This document shows, piece after piece, positions 17,602 to 25,758 of a stretch of 64,000 nucleotides of DNA. The first letter of the stretch is position 1. Each line of letters begins with the position of its first letter. Position numbers and translations under genes: made by a program. Origin of the DNA: Micromonospora wenchangensis (GTDB taxonomy: Bacteria; Actinomycetota; Actinomycetes; Mycobacteriales; Micromonosporaceae); the NCBI RefSeq assembly GCF_002210435.1, contig NZ_MZMV01000003.1, positions 124,001-188,000 of the forward strand. Direction: 5' to 3'. The notes under the pieces were generated by a model. The model was not told the origin of the DNA. It did not search any database and worked only from the letters and a program-made list of their open reading frames with translations.

Positions 17602-18378
17602 TCAGCCGTGGGTGGTGATGCCCCCGTCCACCGGGATCACCGCGCCGGTCAGGTAGGCCCCGGCCCGCGACGCCAGGAAGATCGCCGCGCCGGCCATGTC
17701 GTCGGGGCGGCCGATCCGGCCGAGCGGCACCTGCTGCGTGATCGCCGCCCGGGTCGCGGGGTCGTCCAGGGCGAAGGCCATCATCTTGCTCTCGAACGGG
17801 CCGGGGGCGATCGCGTTGACCGTGATCCGCTCGGCGGCCAACTGGTGGGCGAGGCTTCGGGTGAGCATGTGCACGGCGGCCTTGGTGGCCGAGTAGGCGT
17901 AGACCTCCATCGCCGGCACCCGGAGCCCGTCGATCGAGCCGATGTTGATCACGCGGGCCGGGTCGTCGTCGCCGGCCGCCGCCCGCAGGGCCGGCAGCAG
18001 CGCGGTGGTGAGCCGGAACACCGCCTTCACGTTGACCGCCCAGAGCTTGTCGAACGCGCTTCCCGGGTACGACTCCAGCGGCGCGCCCCAGGTCGCCCCG
18101 GCGTTGTTGACCAGCACGTCGAGCCGGTCGTACCGCTCGCGGACGGCGGCGGCGAGGGCGTCGGCGCCCGCGTCGTCGCCGAGGTCGGCGGGGATCGCCT
18201 CGCACCGCCCCTCGGCGGACAGTTCCTTGGCCACCGCCTCGCACACGTCGGCCTTGCGCGACGAGATGACCACCGTGGCCCCGGCCCGGACGAAGCCCCG
18301 GGCGATCATCAGCCCGATCCCCCGGGAGCCACCGGTGACCAGGACCGTCTTGCCGTCGACCGAGAACAGATCCGTCAT
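17602..18378 (-). CDS. Short-chain dehydrogenase/reductase (classical SDR)
   Basis: 258 aa from ATG 18378 (MTDLFSVDGKTVLV), preceded by GGGGTG. Classical SDR motifs are complete: cofactor loop TGGSRGIG, NNAG at about residue 93, and catalytic Ser plus YSATK (Tyr-x-x-x-Lys). The Arg in GGSRGIG and in VVISSRK favour NADP(H). The C-terminus ends PVDGG like many 3-oxoacyl- or sugar-type reductases. The substrate is unknown. The upstream frame extends further but is not protein-like. Divergent from the AraC-type gene; a perfect palindrome at 18405-18418 lies 26 bases upstream and may be its operator. Confidence 0.92.
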   Translation of the reverse strand: MTDLFSVDGKTVLVTGGSRGIGLMIARGFVRAGATVVISSRKADVCEAVAKELSAEGRCEAIPADLGDDAGADALAAAVRERYDRLDVLVNNAGATWGAPLESYPGSAFDKLWAVNVKAVFRLTTALLPALRAAAGDDDPARVINIGSIDGLRVPAMEVYAYSATKAAVHMLTRSLAHQLAAERITVNAIAPGPFESKMMAFALDDPATRAAITQQVPLGRIGRPDDMAGAAIFLASRAGAYLTGAVIPVDGGITTHG

Positions 18379-18404
18379 GAGCACCCCATCGCGCGTCGCG
18401 GTCC

Positions 18405-18418
18405 TTACCGATCGGTAA
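18405..18418. promoter_or_regulatory. Perfect 14-bp palindrome TTACCGATCGGTAA
   Basis: Exactly self-complementary site in the 155-base divergent region between the SDR gene and the AraC-type regulator. Such sites are typical of TetR or similar dimeric repressors. Neither adjacent regulator is a TetR protein, so the binding protein is unknown. Confidence 0.65.
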
Positions 18419-18533
18419 CGTAGCCCGGCCCCGGCAGCCGGACAACCCCGCCGGGGCACCCGTCCACCGCGAGCGCGACAGAGTCCCGTCGCCGGGATGC
18501 GGCCCCGGCCGTCCCCGGTTACGGTCGAGGACG

Positions 18534-19448
18534 ATGGTCCCTTCCGGTCAGCTCTCCCCGGCAACCCGTCCCGACCTGCCCCGCCCCGAGATCGACGTCC
18601 TGGAGCTGGGCGACCTCGTCCCCGGCACGGGCGTGCCCCGGCCGGTCCTGCTCGACCACGATCTGCTCGTCCTGGTCACCGGCGGGCACGGCCTCGTCGA
18701 GCTGGACTTCCGGGCACTGCCCTGCCGCCCCGGCACCCTGCTGCGGGCCGCCCCCGGCCAGGTGCTGCGCTGCTCCGCGCGGCTCGACGCGGTCGCGCTC
18801 CGCTGGCACGCCGACGCGCTGCGCGGCCTGGACGTCGACCCCGACGCCGTGCCGCAGCACCACCAGCTCACCGGCCCGGACGAGGACGCCGTCATCAACG
18901 AGGTCTCCCAGCTCGTGGTGGACCACCGCCGGCACCGCGCCGACCCGGCCGCGCACGTCCTGCTCCGACACCAGCTCGCGGTGCTGCTGATCCGGCTCGC
19001 CCTGCTGCCCGGCGTCCGCAACTCCGGCGGGACGCCCGACGACACCGACCCGCAGCGGACGGAGAAGGCCACGTTCCGCCGGTTCTGCCGGGAGGTGGAG
19101 GCGGGGTACCCGTACACCAGGCGGGTGGAGGACTACGCGGCCCGGCTGGGCTGCTCGGTGCGTACCCTGACCCGGGCCTGTCTGGCGGTGACCGGGCGCA
19201 GCGCCAAGCAGGTGGTCGACGAGCGGGTCGCGCTGCAGGCCCGTCGGCTGCTCGCCGCCACCGACGAGCCGGTGGCCCGGATCGGTCGGCAGCTCGGCTT
19301 CCCCGAGCCGACGAACTTCGGCCGGTTCTTCACCCGCGAGGTGGGGGTGAGTCCGGGGGCGTTCCGGGCCGCCCGGGACCGTCCGCCGTCCCGGATCGTC
19401 CGACCACGGCGACCCGCTGACCCCGCTGACCCCGACGGACGGGCATGA
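18534..19448 (+). CDS. AraC-family transcriptional regulator
   Basis: 304 aa. Residues 15-115 form a cupin-like AraC N-terminal sensor half (RPVLLDHDLLVLVTGGHGLVELDF). The last about 100 residues form the double helix-turn-helix: RRVEDYAARLGCSVRTLTRACLAVTG, then VARIGRQLGFPEPTNFGRFFTREVGVSPGAFR, the hallmark second helix-turn-helix. It therefore binds DNA and probably activates transcription in response to a small ligand. It is divergent from the SDR gene, a plausible target. The stop lies 4 bases before the Rrf2 gene, indicating cotranscription. Confidence 0.93.
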   Translation: MVPSGQLSPATRPDLPRPEIDVLELGDLVPGTGVPRPVLLDHDLLVLVTGGHGLVELDFRALPCRPGTLLRAAPGQVLRCSARLDAVALRWHADALRGLDVDPDAVPQHHQLTGPDEDAVINEVSQLVVDHRRHRADPAAHVLLRHQLAVLLIRLALLPGVRNSGGTPDDTDPQRTEKATFRRFCREVEAGYPYTRRVEDYAARLGCSVRTLTRACLAVTGRSAKQVVDERVALQARRLLAATDEPVARIGRQLGFPEPTNFGRFFTREVGVSPGAFRAARDRPPSRIVRPRRPADPADPDGRA

Positions 19449-19452
19449 TGGC

Positions 19453-19911
19453 ATGGTGCAGATCTCCGCGCGCGGCGACTATGCGGTCCGAGCGGCCCTG
19501 AGCCTGGCCACCGCCTACCCCTCCCTGCTCTCCACCCAGGCGATCGCCAGCGAGCAGGACATGCCGCGCAAGTTTCTCGAAGCGGTCCTGGCCGACCTGC
19601 GTCGGGCCGGCGTGGTCCGCGCGCAGCGCGGTGCCGAGGGCGGTTACACCCTCGCCCGGCCACCGCGCGAGGTCACCGTGGGGGCGATCCTGCGCGCCGT
19701 CGAGGGCCCGTTGGCCGGGGTACGCGGGCTGCGCCCCGAGGAGACCCGGTACGAGGGCTCGGCGGAGAATCTCCCCCGGCTCTGGGTGGCGGTGCGTGCC
19801 GCCGTCCGGCAGGTGCTCGACGAGGTGAGTCTCGCCGAGGTGGTCAGCGGGCGGCTCCCGGCGCACGTCCGTAAGCTGACCACCCTGCCCGACGCGTGGG
19901 AGCCGCGCTGA
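19453..19911 (+). CDS. Rrf2-family regulator lacking Fe-S cysteines
   Basis: 152 aa. MVQISARGDYAVRAAL and the wing RAQRGAEGGYTLARPP are diagnostic of Rrf2 winged-helix regulators. Well-known members (IscR, NsrR) bind an Fe-S cluster through three cysteines. This protein has no cysteine at all, so it must respond to another ligand or act constitutively. It starts 4 bases after the AraC-type gene and ends 2 bases before the 3' end of the convergent nitroreductase gene. It may co-regulate the SDR, AraC or nitroreductase genes. Confidence 0.9.
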   Translation: MVQISARGDYAVRAALSLATAYPSLLSTQAIASEQDMPRKFLEAVLADLRRAGVVRAQRGAEGGYTLARPPREVTVGAILRAVEGPLAGVRGLRPEETRYEGSAENLPRLWVAVRAAVRQVLDEVSLAEVVSGRLPAHVRKLTTLPDAWEPR

Positions 19912-19912
19912 G

Positions 19913-20575
19913 TCACCGCGTCTCGATCACCTCGTCGGCGGTGAGCCGGGGCAGCCGCTCCCGCCAGGCGTCCGGCCCGGGGTGGCCGATGTTGACCAGC
20001 AGCAGCACCTCGTGCCGGCCCTCGGGGAAGAACTCCCGCTGCACCCCGGCCGCGTCGAACCCGGCCATCGGCCCGGCGGCGAGCCCGGCGGCACGGATCC
20101 CGATCAGGAAGTAGCCGATCTGGAGGGTGGCGTTGAACCGGGCCTGGGCGACCCGGTCCGCCCGGTCGGCGAGCCACTCCCGCGCCTGTGGCTGGTGCGG
20201 GAACAGTTCCGGCAGCCGCTCGTGGAAGTCGACGTCGGCGGTGAGCACCGCCACCAGCGGCGCGTCGGCCGTCTTGGCCCGGTTGCCCCGCGACACGTAC
20301 GGCAGCAGCCGGCTGCGGGCCGCCGTCGAACGCAGCAGCAGCACCCGCAGCGGTTGGCCGTTGAGCGCGGTGGGGCCGTACCGGATCAGCTCGTGGATGG
20401 CGGCGACCTGCGCGTCGTCGACCGGGTCGGCGGTGAACGTGTTGGCCGTGCGGGCCGCCCGGAACAGCAGGTCCTGGGCGGCCTGGTCGAGGGCCAGCGG
20501 GGCGCCGTGGCGACCGGCGTCGGGCCGTGGTGGGCCGGGCCGGTCGGTGCGTCGGTGCGCGTCCCGCTGCGACAT
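19913..20575 (-). CDS. Nitroreductase-family protein (RutE/HadB-like)
   Basis: 220 aa from ATG 20575 (MSQRDAHRR). The block AAQDLLFRAARTANTF, then GPTALNGQPLRVLLLRS and AGLAAGPMAGFDAAG, matches the RutE/HadB subgroup of FMN-dependent nitroreductases. RutE reduces malonic semialdehyde to 3-hydroxypropionate in uracil breakdown. No other rut gene is present here, so a broader NAD(P)H:FMN reductase role is equally likely. It converges with the Rrf2 gene at a 1-base gap. Longer upstream in-frame codons exist, but the family begins near the chosen Met. Confidence 0.88.
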   Translation of the reverse strand: MSQRDAHRRTDRPGPPRPDAGRHGAPLALDQAAQDLLFRAARTANTFTADPVDDAQVAAIHELIRYGPTALNGQPLRVLLLRSTAARSRLLPYVSRGNRAKTADAPLVAVLTADVDFHERLPELFPHQPQAREWLADRADRVAQARFNATLQIGYFLIGIRAAGLAAGPMAGFDAAGVQREFFPEGRHEVLLLVNIGHPGPDAWRERLPRLTADEVIETR

Positions 20576-20680
20576 GCGCTCATGCTGCCGGCAGCGGGAC
20601 GACCAGATCAACGCCCTTCCAGAACATGGGACTTCCATCGCCGTCTCTGCTTCCAGTCATCTTCACCTGCATCTTCCGCA

Positions 20681-20713
20681 CCGCAACACCTGTCGGCTTG
20701 GTAGGCGTTGCGG
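20681..20713. other. Stem-loop in pyrimidine-rich leader before DUF4236 gene
   Basis: Arms CCGCAACACCT (20681-20691) and AGGCGTTGCGG (20703-20713) pair at 10 of 11 positions with an 11-base loop. It sits in a pyrimidine-rich stretch (20640-20680) of lower GC between divergent genes. It could be a 5' leader element or an incidental hairpin. Confidence 0.35.
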
Positions 20714-20815
20714 CACCGTCCAGCCCGGACCGGAGCAGGTTTCGGTTTTCGTGGATGCGGGCATCTATCGGGCCGAGACGGCAACGACGACAGGGAACGC
20801 GAAGGGAGCGCCACG

Positions 20816-20995
20816 ATGGGTCTGATGTTCCGTAAGCGCAAGAAGTACGGGCCGATCATCCTGAACTTCACCGAGAACGGCTTCTCGTCGTGGAGCATCA
20901 AGATCGGTCGCTGGTCGTGGAACTCCCGGGCCAAGGCGCACCGCGTCGACCTGCCGGGCCCGCTGTCCTGGAAGCAGGACAAGTCCCGGGCGTGA
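20816..20995 (+). CDS. Small DUF4236-like protein
   Basis: 59 aa, ATG 20816 behind GAAGGGAG. It is very basic and aromatic: MFRKRKKYGPIILNFTENG, then SIKIGRWSWNSR. This matches the short DUF4236 motif (FRK...GP...N....G) often found alone or fused to other domains, function unknown. Strong ribosome site and a 19-bp perfect terminator just downstream argue for a real, well-expressed small gene. It stands as its own transcription unit. Confidence 0.85.
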   Translation: MGLMFRKRKKYGPIILNFTENGFSSWSIKIGRWSWNSRAKAHRVDLPGPLSWKQDKSRA

Positions 20996-21004
20996 CGCCC
21001 TGCT

Positions 21005-21045
21005 GTCGAACGGGGTGCCGGTGGTTCACCGGCACCCCGTTCGAC
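21005..21045 (+). terminator. Terminator with 19-bp perfect stem
   Basis: GTCGAACGGGGTGCCGGTG (21005-21023) pairs perfectly with 21027-21045; the loop is GTT. It starts 9 bases after the DUF4236 stop codon. The stem is unusually long and perfect, with no U-tract. Confidence 0.88.
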
Positions 21046-21141
21046 GTTCCAACCCCCGGCCCGCCGCCGGCCGGGACAGACGCCCCGGTCGGGTTCGGCA
21101 TTCGCCGGATCGGGGCCGGCACGACGGCGCAGAATCGCCGC

Positions 21142-21672
21142 ATGGCGAGCGACGACGGACGCTGGGCGCGGATGCGGCGGCACACCCTGGCGGCCTGCGT
21201 CCTGCTGGTGGTCAGCTACTTCCTGATCCCCTTGGAACCCGACCCGAACGGGCTGCGGCTGACCCTGCGCGCGGTGGGCACCCTGCTGCTGATCGGCGTG
21301 GTCACCGTCCTGGTCACCCGTCAGGTGGGCCGCCAGCTCGGGGCCCGCGCCCCGGTCGGCGAGGACGAGGTCCGCTCGTTGAGCCGGCTGGTGGTGGCGC
21401 TGGTCGCGGGGTTGCTCGCGTTCGCGGTCGCCGACTACGTGGTGGCCGGCAGCGGGCCGGGCCAGTTCTCCGGGCTGCACACCCGGTTGGACGCGCTCTA
21501 CTTCGCCCTGACCACCCTGACCACGGTCGGATACGGTGACGTGCACGCCCAGGGGCAGCTCGCCAAGGCGATCGTCTGCGTGCAGATGGTGTTCAGCATC
21601 GGGGTGATCGCCACCGGGGCGTCCATCGTGGTCAGGCAGTTGACCGCGCGGCCGGGGCGGGGCCAGCGCTGA
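21142..21672 (+). CDS. Two-pore-helix-type potassium channel (Ion_trans_2)
   Basis: 176 aa from ATG 21142 (MASDDGRWARM). Four hydrophobic segments are visible: about residues 12-27, 36-58, 82-101 and 136-158. Between the last two lies the pore helix YFALTTLTTVGYGD with the K+ selectivity filter TVGYGD. A single pore loop per chain implies a tetramer. No RCK/TrkA domain is fused, so gating is by another signal or partner. Its 3' end overlaps the convergent gene at 21632 by 41 bases. A longer upstream frame passes through the terminator at 21005-21045 and is rejected. Confidence 0.93.
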   Translation: MASDDGRWARMRRHTLAACVLLVVSYFLIPLEPDPNGLRLTLRAVGTLLLIGVVTVLVTRQVGRQLGARAPVGEDEVRSLSRLVVALVAGLLAFAVADYVVAGSGPGQFSGLHTRLDALYFALTTLTTVGYGDVHAQGQLAKAIVCVQMVFSIGVIATGASIVVRQLTARPGRGQR

Positions 21673-22537
21673 TCAGCACGTCCCCGCCGAGCCGCCCGTG
21701 TTCCGGGTCCCGGGTGACCGCACCGGCGTCCACCAGCTCGGTCAGCGCCCGCCCGGCGTCACCGGCCCGGTAGGCGGTCGCGGTCAGCGCGTGCCGACGC
21801 AGTTCGGTCACCGTACGCGGGCCGTGGCGGGTCAGCTCGGCGAGCAGTTCGTCGCGCAGCGGGCCGGTCGGCGGGTCCGCCCCCACGTCGAGCAGGCCAC
21901 CGACCGGGTCCCGGTGGCGGACGGCGTCGCCGTCGGCAGCCTCGGCGGTGGCGGCCCACAGTGCGTCCTTGAACGCCTCCAGGCTCTTGTCCAGGCCGGT
22001 GCCGAAGGCGACCAGGTGGGCCGGCGTCCCGTCGGCGGGGACCAGCTCGGCCTCGGCGACCAGGGGAAACCCGGCGGCGGTCAGGGCCGGTCGCAGGCAG
22101 GTGGCGGTGCCGGTGAGCAGCACCTCGGCCGGGCGGCCGATGGTCGTGGCGGCCAGCAGCGTCGGCGTCGGTGCCGCGCCGTCGACCAGGGTGAACAGTG
22201 GTGCGCCGGCCGCACCGGCCGCCTTGAGCACCACCGGCAGCCGGGTCGGGTCGCCGGGCACCACGTGCACCGCGACGTCGCCGGGCAGGCCGGCCTCGAC
22301 GACGCCGAGCCGGGCGGGCAGCTCGGGGCCACCGTCGGCGAGCACCAGCACGATGAGCCGGCGGCCCCGCAGCCGGTCGGCGAAGCCGGCCACCACCCGC
22401 AGGGCCGCCTCGGCGGTGCCGGGGTCACCGGCGTACGCCAGCGCGAGGGTGGCCCGCCGGGAGCGGTGCAGGGCCCCCGGCAGCCAGTGGTCGAGCTGAC
22501 GGACGAGCAGTCCGCCCAGGACGGCGTCGATCGACAT
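21632..22537 (-). CDS. Hypothetical protein with alternating alpha/beta core and C-terminal winged-helix-like end
   Basis: 301 aa, ATG 22537. I do not recognise the family. The first about 190 residues alternate strands and helices (RRLIVLVLADGG, VAVHVVPGD, PLFTLVDG), like a Rossmann-type fold without its glycine motif. The last about 80 residues (PLRDELLAELTRHGPRTVTELRRHAL ... ALTELVDAGAVTRDPEHGRLGGD) look like a winged helix. It lacks membrane segments. The 3' end overlaps the K+ channel gene antisense by 41 bases. It lies upstream of, and close to, the convergent channel, with the VOC gene 24 bases behind it on the same strand. Confidence 0.7.
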   Translation of the reverse strand: MSIDAVLGGLLVRQLDHWLPGALHRSRRATLALAYAGDPGTAEAALRVVAGFADRLRGRRLIVLVLADGGPELPARLGVVEAGLPGDVAVHVVPGDPTRLPVVLKAAGAAGAPLFTLVDGAAPTPTLLAATTIGRPAEVLLTGTATCLRPALTAAGFPLVAEAELVPADGTPAHLVAFGTGLDKSLEAFKDALWAATAEAADGDAVRHRDPVGGLLDVGADPPTGPLRDELLAELTRHGPRTVTELRRHALTATAYRAGDAGRALTELVDAGAVTRDPEHGRLGGDVLISAGPAPAARSTA

Positions 22538-22561
22538 CCTGTCGTTCTACCGTACGGCCGT

Positions 22562-23083
22562 TCAGGCCGGGACGGAGATCCCCACCCCGCCCCGGGTCTG
22601 CCCGCCGTAGCGGGCCCGTTCGCGGTCGAGGTCGAGCCGGCCGATCCGCTTGCGGGCGGCGAGGGTGTCCTCGTCGAGCTGGTCGGCCGGGACGATCCAG
22701 ACGATCTCGAACTCCAGCCCGTCGGGGTCGCGGCCGTAGAGGCTCTTGGTGGTGCCGTGGTCGGAGGTGCCGACCAGCGCGTCGGCGGCGGCCAGTCGCT
22801 GCGCGGTGGCGGCCAGTTCGTCGAGGGTGTCCAGCTCCCAGGCGAGGTGGTAGAGGCCGACGGTGGCCCGGCCGGCCTGCGAGCGGCCGGCGTTCGCGCC
22901 GATCTCGAACAGGCCGAGGTCGTGGTCGTTGGTCGAGTCGGGGGCCTGGAGGAAGGCCGCGCCCCGGAACCCGTCCGGGGTCATCGGCACCGGGCGGAAG
23001 CCCAGCACGTCGCGGTAGAAGTCGACGCTGCGACGCAGGTCGGAGACGTAGAGCACGGCGTGGTTGAGGCGGTGGATTCCCAT
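22562..23083 (-). CDS. VOC-superfamily (glyoxalase/extradiol dioxygenase-like) protein
   Basis: 173 aa from ATG 23083 (MGIHRLNHAVLYVSDL). Both beta-alpha-beta-beta-beta modules are visible: HAVLYVSDLRRSVDFYRDVLGF and YHLAWELDTLDELAATAQRL, then GRDPDGLEFEIVW. His (RLNHAV), a second His (LYHLAW) and the final Glu (FEIVW) are the usual metal ligands. It is therefore probably a metal-dependent lyase or dioxygenase acting on a quinone/catechol-like or electrophilic compound. The divergent MarR gene is 60 bases away, and a palindrome sits between, so substrate-responsive repression is likely. Confidence 0.9.
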   Translation of the reverse strand: MGIHRLNHAVLYVSDLRRSVDFYRDVLGFRPVPMTPDGFRGAAFLQAPDSTNDHDLGLFEIGANAGRSQAGRATVGLYHLAWELDTLDELAATAQRLAAADALVGTSDHGTTKSLYGRDPDGLEFEIVWIVPADQLDEDTLAARKRIGRLDLDRERARYGGQTRGGVGISVPA

Positions 23084-23106
23084 GTCCACCACGCTAGCGC
23101 GATTTT

Positions 23107-23120
23107 GTTGAGCGTTCAAC
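23107..23120. promoter_or_regulatory. MarR-type operator candidate GTTGAGCGTTCAAC
   Basis: Arms GTTGA and TCAAC around GCGT, in the short divergent region between the VOC gene and the MarR gene. Position and size fit a MarR dimer site controlling both promoters. Confidence 0.65.
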
Positions 23121-23142
23121 TATTCCGGCTATGATGGTCGTC

Positions 23143-23595
23143 ATGACCCGCTGGCTGGACCCCGACGAGCAGCAGACCTGGCGCGCCTTCCTGACCGCCT
23201 CCCGGGCGCTGAGCGACACCCTCGACCGCGAGCTGCAACGCGACGCCGGGATGCCGCACGCCTACTACGAGATCCTGGTCCGGCTCTCCGAGGTGCCCGA
23301 CCGGCGGCTGCGGATGAGCGAGCTGGCCGACCTCACCGGCTCCTCGCGCAGCCGGCTCTCGCACGCCGTGGCCCGACTGGAGACGGCCGGTTGGGTGCGC
23401 CGCGAGGACTGCCCCACCGACCGGCGCGGGCAGGTCGCCGTGCTCACCGACGCCGGTTTCGCGGCCCTCGCCGCCGCCGCGCCCGGCCACGTCGAGGGGG
23501 TACGCCGGCACCTGTTCGACGCGCTCAGCCCCGCCCAGGTCGACCAGTTGCGCCGGATCAGCGAGACGCTGGTCGCCCACCTGACCGGTTCTTGA
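23143..23595 (+). CDS. MarR-family transcriptional regulator
   Basis: 150 aa from ATG 23143 (MTRWLDPDEQQTW). The winged helix is clear: RLSEVPDRRLRMSELADLTGSSRSRLSHAVARLETAGWVRR, then the wing CPTDRRGQVAVLTDAG with the DRRG Asp/Arg pair. The dimer helices flank it. One Cys (in the wing) is present, not the N-terminal Cys of OhrR-type oxidation sensors, so a ligand sensor is more likely. It is divergent from the VOC gene with an operator-like palindrome between them. Two further in-frame starts 12 bases upstream are possible but lack a better ribosome site. Confidence 0.92.
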   Translation: MTRWLDPDEQQTWRAFLTASRALSDTLDRELQRDAGMPHAYYEILVRLSEVPDRRLRMSELADLTGSSRSRLSHAVARLETAGWVRREDCPTDRRGQVAVLTDAGFAALAAAAPGHVEGVRRHLFDALSPAQVDQLRRISETLVAHLTGS

Positions 23596-23652
23596 CCAAG
23601 TTGCCGACCGGCAAGGGTTGTACTAACCGTTGCCGGCCAAGCACGATGGGGC

Positions 23653-25593
23653 GTGTCTTCCGGCTTCGGTGAACTGACCCTCCAGGCGCAGCACCTGGTG
23701 TCCGCCGGCGACCTGGCCGGTGCCCAGCGACTGCTGGCCGACGCGCTGACCGACGCGGACCCCCGCCCCGACCACGCCTCCCCCGAGCTGGCCGAGGCCG
23801 CCGGGCTCCAGGCCCGACTGCTGGTCACCCTCGGCGAACCGCACTCCGCGCGCGGCTGGGCCGCCTTCGCGTACGCGGCGTCGAGCCGGTTGTACGGCAT
23901 CTCCGACCAGCGGACGATCTCGGCGGCGGCCACCCTGGCGGCGGTGCTGCACCGGGTCGGCAGCGACGCCCGCGCCGCCCGGCTCTACTCCGAGGTGATC
24001 CTGGAGCTGACCGCCCACGACGGTCCCGAGTCGCTGCGGGTGCTCGCCGCGCACGCCGACCTGGCCACCGTGGAGTACGCCCGGGGCCAGTGCTCCGAGG
24101 CCCGTGAACGGCTCCAGGACGCCTGGGAGCTGCACCGCGAGGTGTACGGCGACGGCCACGCCAGCGGCATCAAGATGCTCGCCCGGCTCGGTGCCATGCA
24201 ACGCGACTGCGGCCGGTTCGACGAGGCGCACGACAACCTCGCCCTCGCCCGTGAGCTGGCCCGCCAGCACCTGGCCGCCGACGACCCGCTGGCCCGTCAG
24301 GTGGCGGCGCTGGCCCGCGCCGCCGCCGACCCGGACCACGTGTGCGACGACGAGCCCGCCCCGGAGCGCGCAGCGCCGGTGGTGCCGGCCGCGCGCACCC
24401 CACCGCCCGCCGAGGGGCCACCCGACCTGCCCGGTTGGTCGGCCGGTCCGGTGCCGTCCGACGGTCCGTACCCGCCGACGGTGCCCGGCCAGCGGATGCC
24501 CGCCGACGACACCGGCTACCCACCGGACGCCGGCCCCGGCCCCGGCGGCCACTACGGCTCCCCCGACCGGTTCGATCCGCCTGACCGGTTCGGCGCGGCC
24601 GGCACTGCGGCAGGTGGCGGATACTCCCCCGGCACCGGCTACCCCACCGACAGCGGCCACGGCCCCTGGGACGGTCAACCCGGTGGGGACGGGTACCGGG
24701 CCGGCGACGGTCCGGGCGATGCCGGCTACCTGGGCGACACCGGTTACCCGGGCAGCACCGGCTACCCGACCTCCCGTCATCCGACCTCCGGGCATCCGAC
24801 CTCGGCTCGCCCGGCACCGGGCCACCCGGCCGAGTCGGGCTATCCGGCTGGCGCGGGTCATCCAGCCGAGCCGGGCTATTTCGGCGGGCCAGGTCATCCC
24901 GGCGGGCCGGGGCATCCGGCAGGGTCGGAGCGGATCGACGACGACGGACACTGGCCGCCCGAGCCGGCCGGGGCCGCCGGGTCCACGACCGGCGGATGGC
25001 GGGACGCCCCCTACGCCCCGCCGCTGTCGCAGAGCCGCCGGGACGAGGAGGCGGCCGGGGTACGCCGGGTCACGCCGGCCGAGCCGCCGGTGGACCCCTC
25101 CCGGTTGCTGCCCGTACTGGTGCCCCGCCGGCACGCCCCGCCCCGGCGTCGCCCGGGTGCCGTACCGCTGGTGGCCGCCGGGGTGGCCGTGGTGCTGCTC
25201 GGCGCGGTCGCGGTGATCGCCGGGGTGTCCCAGGTGGGCGGCTCCGACGCGCCACCGCCCGCCGCTCCGGGCGAAGCCGCCCCGACCACCGCCACGCCGA
25301 ACGCCGGCCCACCCGCCTCGCCGGGCACCCCACCGGGGCGGGTGACGCTGCGCGACCGACCCGACGGCATCACCCTGACGTGGACGTACCCGGCCGGCAG
25401 TGAAGGCCCGGTGGTGCTCTCCGCCGCCCAGGCCGGGCAGGATCCGCGCCCCTTCCAGACCCTCCCACCCGGCACCGACAACTTCGTCGTACACGGCCTG
25501 GACCGCACCACCAACTACTGCTTCACCGTCGCCGTCGTCTGGTCCACCGACGTGGTGGCCCGAGCCAAACGCGTCTGCACCGCCCGCCGCTGA
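23653..25593 (+). CDS. TPR protein with disordered Gly/Pro/Tyr linker, one transmembrane helix and FN3 domain
   Basis: 646 aa, GTG start 23653. Residues 1-220 are TPR-like helical repeats (LVSAGDLAGAQRLLADAL; GDARAARLYSEVI; GQCSEARERLQDAWELHREVYGDGH; GRFDEAHDNLALAREL). Residues about 240-440 are low-complexity Gly/Pro/Tyr/Asp sequence with repeated GYP and HP units. One transmembrane helix follows (VPLVAAGVAVVLLGAVAVIAGV, about 496-517). The end is a fibronectin-III-like domain (RVTLRDRPDGITLTW ... NYCFTVAVVW). The N-terminal TPR part would be cytosolic and the FN3 part outside. It may link a cytosolic partner to the cell envelope; no partner is evident. Monocistronic. Confidence 0.85.
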   Translation: MSSGFGELTLQAQHLVSAGDLAGAQRLLADALTDADPRPDHASPELAEAAGLQARLLVTLGEPHSARGWAAFAYAASSRLYGISDQRTISAAATLAAVLHRVGSDARAARLYSEVILELTAHDGPESLRVLAAHADLATVEYARGQCSEARERLQDAWELHREVYGDGHASGIKMLARLGAMQRDCGRFDEAHDNLALARELARQHLAADDPLARQVAALARAAADPDHVCDDEPAPERAAPVVPAARTPPPAEGPPDLPGWSAGPVPSDGPYPPTVPGQRMPADDTGYPPDAGPGPGGHYGSPDRFDPPDRFGAAGTAAGGGYSPGTGYPTDSGHGPWDGQPGGDGYRAGDGPGDAGYLGDTGYPGSTGYPTSRHPTSGHPTSARPAPGHPAESGYPAGAGHPAEPGYFGGPGHPGGPGHPAGSERIDDDGHWPPEPAGAAGSTTGGWRDAPYAPPLSQSRRDEEAAGVRRVTPAEPPVDPSRLLPVLVPRRHAPPRRRPGAVPLVAAGVAVVLLGAVAVIAGVSQVGGSDAPPPAAPGEAAPTTATPNAGPPASPGTPPGRVTLRDRPDGITLTWTYPAGSEGPVVLSAAQAGQDPRPFQTLPPGTDNFVVHGLDRTTNYCFTVAVVWSTDVVARAKRVCTARR

Positions 25594-25675
25594 CCCACCC
25601 CTGTCCACCGGCCCCGCCCCGCCCCCTCACCCCGCCCCGTCACCCCCGCGCCCGCGCCGCGCCGCCCGCCCATGT

Positions 25676-25731
25676 TGATCAAGAGGTTCGCGTCACCCCC
25701 AGCGGAATTCCCGACGCAAACCTCTTGATCA
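25676..25731. repeat. Intergenic inverted repeat, copy 1 (TGATCAAGAGGTTCGCGTC arms)
   Basis: Left arm 25676-25694 and right arm 25713-25731 pair at 18 of 19 positions around an 18-base loop. It lies between the convergent TPR-FN3 gene and the histidine kinase gene. The same arms recur in copy 2 about 83 bases on. Confidence 0.9.
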
Positions 25732-25758
25732 CCGCCTCATTCACCCCGCCCGGTCGGG

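Noticed and set aside
19913..20575. Rut pyrimidine-degradation locus
   Set aside because: Only a RutE-like nitroreductase is present; rutA-D are absent, so the pathway cannot be claimed.
20890..21141. Upstream extension of the K+ channel frame
   Set aside because: It passes through the DUF4236 gene and its 19-bp terminator hairpin.
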